Below are positions 8,190 to 12,551 of a stretch of DNA of 12,551 nt, in pieces. Numbering within the stretch: the first letter of the stretch is position 1; every line of letters begins with the position of its first letter. The notes under the pieces were generated by a model. That model was not told where the DNA came from and did no database searches. It saw only the letters and a program-made list of their open reading frames with translations. Origin of the DNA: Oceanipulchritudo sp049975345 (GTDB lineage: Bacteria; Verrucomicrobiota; Verrucomicrobiia; Opitutales; Oceanipulchritudinaceae); the NCBI GenBank assembly GCA_049975345.1, contig JBNGDP010000104.1:1-12551 (forward strand). The letters are read 5' to 3'. The position numbers were made by a program, and so were the translations under genes.

Positions 8190-8743
8190 GAGCGGACTTT
8201 AAGGTTCTCATCGACGCCTGTGTTCTTGCCAACTTCGGAGTGTGCGACCTGCTCCTTCGGTTGGCCGAGGCCCCACGCCTATTCCTACCCGTATGGTCGG
8301 ATGAAATTCTTGCCGAGACCCACCGAACCCATCTGGAAAAACTAAGCTGGCCCAAGGACATTGCCGGTTCCTTTCAGGAAGAAATCCGCAAGGCCTTCCC
8401 GCATGCTTCGGTCGGCGATTACGGCCATTTACTGGACAAGCTGGAAAATCATGAAAAGGACCGACACGTCCTCGCTGCAGCTATCCACTCGGCAACAACC
8501 CTCATCGTAACGTTCAATGGGAAACATTTTCCTGAGGAAGCGCTCAAGCCATGGGGCATCACGGCAACTCATCCTCAGGATTACCTGATTACGCTATATG
8601 AGATGGCCCCGTTGGAAGTTGTGGGCAGAATTGGAGAAATAGCCGGTCGGCGGGGCATCGAACAAACGGACCTTCTTCTGCGACTTGGGAAAACTCTCCC
8701 GAATTTTGCCAGCTTGCTCATTGATGAACTGAACCTTGGATAA
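8186..8743 (+). CDS. PIN-domain ribonuclease toxin (VapC-like, with C-terminal extension)
   Basis: A 185-residue protein whose first ~125 residues show the PIN fold and its acidic metal site: VLIDACVLAN (Asp10), WSDEILAETHR (Glu40/Glu44), EKDRHVLAAAI (Asp92) and LIVTFNGKHFP (Asn111, in the usual T.N..DFP position, with His replacing the last Asp). PIN toxins are Mg-dependent endoribonucleases that block translation by cutting tRNA, rRNA or mRNA. After residue 125 a helical extension (YEMAPLEVVGRIGEIAGRRG to NFASLLIDELNLG) resembles the C-terminal domain of larger VapC50-type PIN proteins. The start overlaps the antitoxin stop by 4 bases, with GGAAG just upstream at short spacing. The acidic residues all look intact, so the toxin is probably active. 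The pair interrupts an otherwise sugar-degrading gene row. Confidence 0.87.
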   Translation: MRADFKVLIDACVLANFGVCDLLLRLAEAPRLFLPVWSDEILAETHRTHLEKLSWPKDIAGSFQEEIRKAFPHASVGDYGHLLDKLENHEKDRHVLAAAIHSATTLIVTFNGKHFPEEALKPWGITATHPQDYLITLYEMAPLEVVGRIGEIAGRRGIEQTDLLLRLGKTLPNFASLLIDELNLG

Positions 8744-8757
8744 ACCCGAAAAACACC

Positions 8758-8892
8758 CTCCGGCCTTGCCAAGGCGTGCGCCTCGCCGAACCGTTCGCCG
8801 AACCGTTCGCTGGTGCTCCAAGGCTTCTGCTGACGAATTCCTCCGAGGTGCGGGATTTCAAGGGGGACAACCGCCAGAATAGCCTCGAATAG
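8758..8892 (+). pseudogene. Right copy of repeat: 3' remnant of a GH28-like gene
   Basis: Bases 8758-8853 match the 3' end of the GH28-like gene (7507-7602) and, read in the same phase, give LRPCQGVRLAEPFAEPF and then AGAPRLLLTNSSEVR, followed by a different tail DFKGDNRQNSLE and a TAG at 8890-8892. Similarity starts only 14 bases after the toxin stop, and no longer open frame or start codon supports an independent gene. It looks like the surviving tail of a second GH28-like gene whose body was removed or replaced by the toxin-antitoxin pair. A dispersed repeat element captured in both places is the alternative. It contains a perfect 12-base tandem repeat (8785-8808). Confidence 0.6.
8785..8808. 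repeat. Perfect 12-bp tandem repeat (2 units)
   Basis: GCCGAACCGTTC occurs twice back to back. The left copy of the longer repeat has only the second unit intact (7546-7557), and its first unit reads GCCGCCCCCTTC. This suggests a small conversion or slippage event in the right copy. Confidence 0.8.
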
Positions 8893-8921
8893 CCCAACAG
8901 CGTTAACAAACATAGACATTC

Positions 8922-10349
8922 ATGAAAGCACCCGAACGACCCAATATTCTCCTCATTACGACCGATCAGCAGCGCTATGATGCCCTTGGTATCAACGGAA
9001 ACGGGATTCTGGAGACGCCCAATCTTGATAGCCTCGCTGCCCGCGGGGTGAATTTCTCGCGCTGCTACATTACCTGTCCGGTCTGCATCCCCGCGCGGCG
9101 CACATGGCTCAGTGGCCAGCACCCTACGACCCATGGCTTGCGTCACTACGAGGACGGCCTTGATTTTGATCCGCCTTTCACCCTGCCAAGCCTGCTGCGC
9201 GATGCCGGTTACCAGACGCAACTGGTCGGCAAGCTGCACATGCACCCGATGGGCAAGCGCTATGGATTTGACCACATGGTACTGAGCGAAACTTCCCACT
9301 GGCGCCCCACCTCGCGTTGGCAACCGCGCAACGACTATGTGCGCTGGTTGCGACAGCACGGCGTGCAGGAACATCCGCATTTACACGGCATCAACGGCAA
9401 TGGCCGCTTGGTAGCCCCATGGCCGTTGGAAGACCGCTTTCACCAAAACAACTTCCTCGCCGGCGAGGCGGCCCGTTTCCTTTGTGAAGACCGCGACCCC
9501 GAATCCCCGTTCTTCCTTCATCTCAGTTTTTTCCACCCTCATCCACCGCTGGTTCCCACCCGCGACTACTTCGATCGCTACCTCGCCAAATCCATCCCCG
9601 AACCGAAAATCGGCGAATGGGCCGTCGGCGGAGATGTACGTTCAGGCATCGCGCCGGATAGCGCGGTTGGGCCTTTCGACCCTGAGATGATCCAGCGGGC
9701 CACCGCCGCCTATTACGCTCTGATCAACCATATCGACGACTGTGTCGCTTATGTTCTCGAACGCTGGCGGGAATACGGCAATGACCGCGCCAAGCAGCCG
9801 CTCTATGTCATTTTCAGCTCCGACCACGGGGAGATGCTCGGGGACCACCACTTGTTCCGCAAAAGCCTCGGTTACGAGGCCTCCAGCCATGTTCCCTTCT
9901 TCATCAGCGGCTTTAATGTTGACCTGCCTGCTGGCACGACCCGCGATGACCTTTGCTGTTGGGAAGACCTGCTGCCGACCGTGGCCGATCTGGCTGATAT
10001 CGAGGTCCCGAGTCCCGTCGATGGCCACTCCCTTTTCCCCGGTGGCAAGACGCGAGAGCCGAGTCCGCATCGCGACCATCTTTACGGGCTCTGCAACGGC
10101 CAGCACTCCAATCACTTCATTGTTCATGGCCCATGGAAATATATCTGGTTTCCCGCCACCAACGAGGAACAACTGTTCCATCTCGGCGACGATCCCTGCG
10201 AAACCAGCGATTTGTCCGCCAACCTCGACCTGCTGCAGCCGCTGCGCGAGCGCATGGCCGCCGCGCCCCGGCATCCGCAGGATCCCCCCTACGAGGCAGC
10301 CAACCTCAAGCCTTGCCGCAATCAGACCCCGCAGGTATTTCTGACCTGA
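8922..10349 (+). CDS. Arylsulfatase-family (type I) sulfatase
   Basis: A 475-residue protein with the full sulfatase core. PNILLITTDQQRYDALG holds the first metal ligands (Asp15 region). CIPARRTWLSG (Cys55, Pro57, Arg59) is the CxPxR signature whose Cys becomes formylglycine, so a maturase encoded elsewhere is needed. GKLHMHP and SSDHGEMLGDHHLFRKSLGYE (Asp301, His302) give further metal- and sulfate-binding residues. The C-terminal part (WKYIWFPATNEEQLFHLGDDPCETSDL) is the usual small subdomain. It would remove sulfate esters from a sugar, which fits the neighbouring lyase and glycosidases acting on a sulfated acidic glycan. No signal peptide is evident (MKAPERPNILLIT), so it may act in the cytoplasm on imported fragments, or the true start may differ. 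No Shine-Dalgarno sequence precedes the ATG. The S1 subfamily cannot be assigned by eye. Confidence 0.92.
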   Translation: MKAPERPNILLITTDQQRYDALGINGNGILETPNLDSLAARGVNFSRCYITCPVCIPARRTWLSGQHPTTHGLRHYEDGLDFDPPFTLPSLLRDAGYQTQLVGKLHMHPMGKRYGFDHMVLSETSHWRPTSRWQPRNDYVRWLRQHGVQEHPHLHGINGNGRLVAPWPLEDRFHQNNFLAGEAARFLCEDRDPESPFFLHLSFFHPHPPLVPTRDYFDRYLAKSIPEPKIGEWAVGGDVRSGIAPDSAVGPFDPEMIQRATAAYYALINHIDDCVAYVLERWREYGNDRAKQPLYVIFSSDHGEMLGDHHLFRKSLGYEASSHVPFFISGFNVDLPAGTTRDDLCCWEDLLPTVADLADIEVPSPVDGHSLFPGGKTREPSPHRDHLYGLCNGQHSNHFIVHGPWKYIWFPATNEEQLFHLGDDPCETSDLSANLDLLQPLRERMAAAPRHPQDPPYEAANLKPCRNQTPQVFLT

Positions 10350-10411
10350 GTTCCACCACCGATCATTCTCCCTGTCAGGAAATTCATCGGTTCCGAGCAC
10401 GCATCCTCACA

Positions 10412-10438
10412 ATTTCACAAATAGTGACTTTGTGAAAT
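10412..10438. promoter_or_regulatory. Perfect 10-bp inverted repeat (operator- or terminator-like)
   Basis: ATTTCACAAA and TTTGTGAAAT pair perfectly around the 7-base spacer TAGTGAC. The repeat lies 62 bases after the sulfatase stop and 26 bases before the stop of the leftward ImmA/IrrE remnant, so it could end transcription from both sides. There is no GC-rich stem or clean T-run, so it also looks like a binding site for a dimeric HTH regulator, left behind from a lost gene. Both readings are inferred from structure and position. Confidence 0.5.
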
Positions 10439-10464
10439 AGCTGGCCTGTAGGAAGTTACGTAGT

Positions 10465-10788
10465 CTACGCCATCAACCCCGACCAGTTTATCTCCAGACG
10501 ATGCTTCAAGTGGATTAAGCTTCCTGCGCCAATGCGTTTTTCCTGATGTTGCAATCGCCCTAGAACGATGCCTGCGGCCACATTCTGTTCCTGAGCAAAC
10601 CGCTGCGCATCCGCCTCCTTTTCTTTCTGGCTACCCTTTCCTCGGAACTCGATGAAGACATCCTTTTTGCCGTGCAGGAGGATGTGCGCGGCTTCGTGAA
10701 AGAAGGTGAACCAGAGCATGTCGTCGGTCTTGTAGTGGAGACTGAGCTGAATCAGGGCCTTGTTCGGGGCAAGCTTTGGCACCCGCAA
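10465..10788 (-). pseudogene. ImmA/IrrE-family metallopeptidase remnant with internal deletions
   Basis: The 107-residue frame contains KALIQLSLHYKTDDMLWFTF followed by FHEAAHILLHGKKDVFIE, which is diagnostic for ImmA/IrrE zinc peptidases (HExxH = HEAAH, residues 31-35), often fused to or encoded with HTH antitoxin-like domains. It is damaged. The N-terminal HTH and first part are missing. VPKL runs directly into APNKALIQ, where homologues as I recall them have an intervening segment (roughly ..SGATRWL). EKEADA runs directly into QRFAQEQNVAAGIVLGRLQH, where the usual RFA.DFLIP... stretch is absent. The frame has nevertheless stayed open, ending HLKHRLEINWSGLMA. The zinc site survives but the peptidase is probably non-functional. 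It lies next to IS91-type DNA, a likely cause of the damage. Confidence 0.72.
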
Positions 10789-11213
10789 TATGCAAATTCA
10801 AAATTTGTAAAATTTTTAAATTATTACTAAGCAAGGACTTACGTCCGACTTGGGCGGTGGCGGCATTTTCATGCGGGCTGCCATGCCAAATGGGCTTCGA
10901 GCGATAGCGTGTGGCTTAACTTGAGCGATTGGGTTATGGGGGGTGAGTTGACTTGTGGGGGAAATTGATAGGAAATTCAATTTTAGCCGCTAGGTTCGGC
11001 GGAATGGAGTATCAGCCGCTGAATTCAGGCCTTGCAAGGTAAAAAATCCTTTCCTCGCGTTCGGGATAGGCTGAGGGGACCGATTGGTGTGGATTCCCTT
11101 GGTCAGATCCTGACTTCCTTCGGCCCCAAGCCCTGGAATTCTATGGCTCTCCAAGGGATTGGGCCTGAATTGACTACACGTATCGAGAGCCGTCGATGGG
11201 GAAAGTCGACGGA
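10789..11213. other. Gene-poor stretch between peptidase remnant and IS91-type transposase
   Basis: I see no convincing gene in these 425 bases. They hold an AT-rich patch (10793-10828), a G-rich stretch on the + strand (about 10920-10980), the direct repeat AGCCGCT (10985-10991 and 11014-11020), the palindrome CCTTGCAAGG (11030-11039) and a loose inverted pair GCTCTC/GAGAGC (11146-11151 and 11185-11190). Because the transposase is read leftward, its downstream end (oriIS in the IS91 family) should lie somewhere here, but I cannot fix the boundary. Confidence 0.5.
10793..10807. repeat. Short AT-rich inverted repeat
   Basis: CAAATT and AATTTG flank CAA, followed by an A/T-only run to about 10828. 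This patch abuts the point where the peptidase remnant loses similarity and is strikingly AT-rich compared with its surroundings. It may be a promoter region for the leftward remnant or a junction of foreign DNA. Confidence 0.3.
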
Positions 11214-12551
11214 TCAGTCGGTGAAGAAGACGGGTTCATCCTCGGGAGGAATGGGGTCGATGCCATTCCAGGGATTTGCTACGGTTGCCCATTGTGCCAG
11301 CGGGGTGTTCTGCCATTGTTCGGCTGTTTGGTCCCATTGGCTATCCTGCCAAGCCTCTGGAAGACGCTGATCGAACACGTCGGGGGAATTTTCAGGCTGG
11401 GGGCTGACGACTTGAGGGTTGAGATTCGTGTGCTGGTGGCAGAAATCTTCCTCAATCTCCGCAGTCCCCTCACCGTCGTAGGCAACGATGCCGGCGATCT
11501 GGTCGCGCTGCCTGGCGTAGCGTTCAAGCCGCTGTTGACAGGCCAATTCCCATGGTTCGGGTTCATAGACAATACCGTCGCCATGGCTGGTGAAGGGCAG
11601 TTCGGGCGGATCCGGACCGGAAGACGGGGGAGGGGCGCGGGCGCCCCGGCTGTCGGTGACGTAACCGAGCCAACCAAGGGTATCGAGCAGTGCGGTCGCG
11701 GCATCGCGGTCTTCGAGGAGGCCGGATATGCGCATCAGATGAGCGCACTGGGGACAAATCAACGGATCGACCTCCCAGACCTTCTGGATGAGTTCGCGCC
11801 ATTTCTTGCGCGATATCCGGGGAATGGCATTGCAGGGAAGTTCGATAACCTCGATGGAATCGGTGGTTACCGATGGAACCGGTGGCAGGCAGGCGTCCGG
11901 ATGAGGATCAAGGGGGAGTCCTTGGGTAAAGGTCTGGGCTCGCTGTTCATGGTCAGCCTGTTCCTGCTCCTTGGCAAAGTCCGCATAGGAACGACGGATG
12001 GGCAGTGGCGTGTCGGCAGCGCTGGGGATGGTGGAGTTGGCGGCTAGCTTGCGGCGTTCACCCCGGGCGCGGTTGCTGTAGGCTCCATAATAGCGGACAA
12101 GGTGCTGTCCGGGAGGGGGAATGTGGCGGGTGATGGCGGCTATGAAGGCGGGACCATCGAAGGTTTCCCACAGGCGGTTGGTGGCATGGTTGCGCTTGCT
12201 GCGGTAGATGACCTCCCCGGTTTCAGGAACATAGGTCATCTTCTCCAGCGAGAACGGATTGCGCAGGATGTATTGAGCGAGGTTTTCGAGGCCGTCGTGA
12301 TCGTCTTTTTGGATACGGTAGCCCGCGTGGACGTTGAAACCGCTGTGATGCCACTGGCGCATCTTCTGGGCTTCCCGGGCGGATAACTTCTCCTTCCTGA
12401 CAAAGAACTTGAGGACACGGGCCTGCAGGAGTTCAGCGACCCGTTCCCAGTCGGTACGGGGAAGGGCATGAAAGGTATGGCTGCCGACGAATGCACCATC
12501 GGTAATGAGGATGTGCAGGTGCGGGTGGAAGTTGAGGTAATCGCCAAAGGT
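10840..12551 (-). mobile_element. IS91-family element, partial (left boundary uncertain)
   Basis: The transposase defines an IS91-like element that extends past the right edge. IS91 elements lack inverted repeats and target duplications and insert beside GAAC or CAAG tetramers. A CAAG at 10832-10835, next to the AT-rich patch, is a possible insertion point, so I place the left end at about 10840 as a guess. It could lie anywhere between about 10790 and 11213. Confidence 0.45.
11214..12551 (-). CDS. IS91-family transposase (N-terminus beyond the window edge)
   Basis: Read leftward, the frame is open from the right edge to a stop at 11214-11216 (445 residues visible). The edge begins TFGDYLNFHPHLHILITDGAF; HPHLH (12513-12527) is the HUH metal-binding motif of IS91/ISCR rolling-circle transposases. 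It continues with HHSGFNVHAGYRIQ, GLENLAQYILRNPFSLEKM (region of the catalytic Tyr), ITRHIPPPGQHLVRYYGAYSNRARG and a late zinc-finger-like segment DPLICPQCAHLMRI. These proteins nick a single strand and move the element by rolling-circle replication without terminal inverted repeats. After LLDTLGWLGYV there is an unusually long Pro/Gln/Trp-rich tail of about 150 residues, ending PPEDEPVFFTD, not needed for the core reaction as known from the family. An internal ATG at 12360-12362 is not the true start, because the HUH motif lies upstream of it. No stop or frameshift is visible, so it may be active. Confidence 0.9.
   Translation of the reverse strand, partial: TFGDYLNFHPHLHILITDGAFVGSHTFHALPRTDWERVAELLQARVLKFFVRKEKLSAREAQKMRQWHHSGFNVHAGYRIQKDDHDGLENLAQYILRNPFSLEKMTYVPETGEVIYRSKRNHATNRLWETFDGPAFIAAITRHIPPPGQHLVRYYGAYSNRARGERRKLAANSTIPSAADTPLPIRRSYADFAKEQEQADHEQRAQTFTQGLPLDPHPDACLPPVPSVTTDSIEVIELPCNAIPRISRKKWRELIQKVWEVDPLICPQCAHLMRISGLLEDRDAATALLDTLGWLGYVTDSRGARAPPPSSGPDPPELPFTSHGDGIVYEPEPWELACQQRLERYARQRDQIAGIVAYDGEGTAEIEEDFCHQHTNLNPQVVSPQPENSPDVFDQRLPEAWQDSQWDQTAEQWQNTPLAQWATVANPWNGIDPIPPEDEPVFFTD

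Noticed and set aside
7426..8919. Two - strand frames (7426-7719 and 8581-8919) that share a peptide resembling HLGGIR.QKPW
   Set aside because: The shared peptide is just the antisense reading of the 96-bp repeat; neither frame has independent support as a gene.
11032..11370. + strand frame of 112 residues entering the transposase region
   Set aside because: It starts at a TTG in non-coding DNA, has no family resemblance, and half of it is antisense to the transposase.
11196..12047. + strand open frame of 283 residues opposite the transposase
   Set aside because: It is antisense to a well-supported IS91 transposase and shows no independent protein features.
1..12551. CRISPR array, tRNA, rRNA or riboswitch
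   Set aside because: No regularly spaced repeats, cloverleaf signatures or conserved rRNA segments were seen on either strand.

Overview
The window is high-GC bacterial DNA that reads best as a Verrucomicrobiota-like polysaccharide degrader, possibly marine and related to Opitutae, although no rRNA or other lineage marker is present. The clues are a very large secreted multidomain carbohydrate-active protein with a DPDSDG..NLLEYA C-terminal module, an exported GH30 enzyme, a GH28-type beta-helix protein, an arylsulfatase with a CxPxR site, and genes that mostly lack Shine-Dalgarno sequences. The lineage is an inference from protein style.

Left region (1-7620, all + strand): three tightly packed genes form what looks like an operon for breaking down an acidic polysaccharide. 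The first is cut by the window edge and encodes a chimeric protein: sugar-binding-like sandwich, Ig-like domain, beta-propeller-like section, heparinase II/III-type lyase fold, InlB-type repeat and C-terminal module. About 20 bases later comes an exported GH30 (XynC-like) glycosidase. Its stop overlaps by 8 bases the start of a GH28-like protein with no signal peptide. A sulfatase at 8922-10349 has the same orientation and probably belongs to the same locus. Together they suggest extracellular cleavage of a uronic-acid-containing, perhaps sulfated, glycan, followed by trimming of the fragments.

Middle region (7621-8921): a two-gene toxin-antitoxin pair (excisionase-type HTH antitoxin, PIN-domain ribonuclease) sits between the GH28 gene and the sulfatase. 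It is flanked by two diverged copies (about 84% identical by my count) of the last 96 bases of GH28 coding sequence. The right copy stays open to its own stop, so it looks like the tail of a second GH28-like gene or a dispersed repeat. The pair therefore appears to be an insertion into the sugar-degradation locus.

Right region (10350-12551): this is genomic debris and mobile DNA on the - strand. A perfect 10-bp inverted repeat follows the sulfatase. Next come a shortened ImmA/IrrE metallopeptidase remnant, about 425 bases without a convincing gene, and the 3' part of an IS91-family transposase that runs off the right edge. No tRNA, rRNA or CRISPR array was seen.
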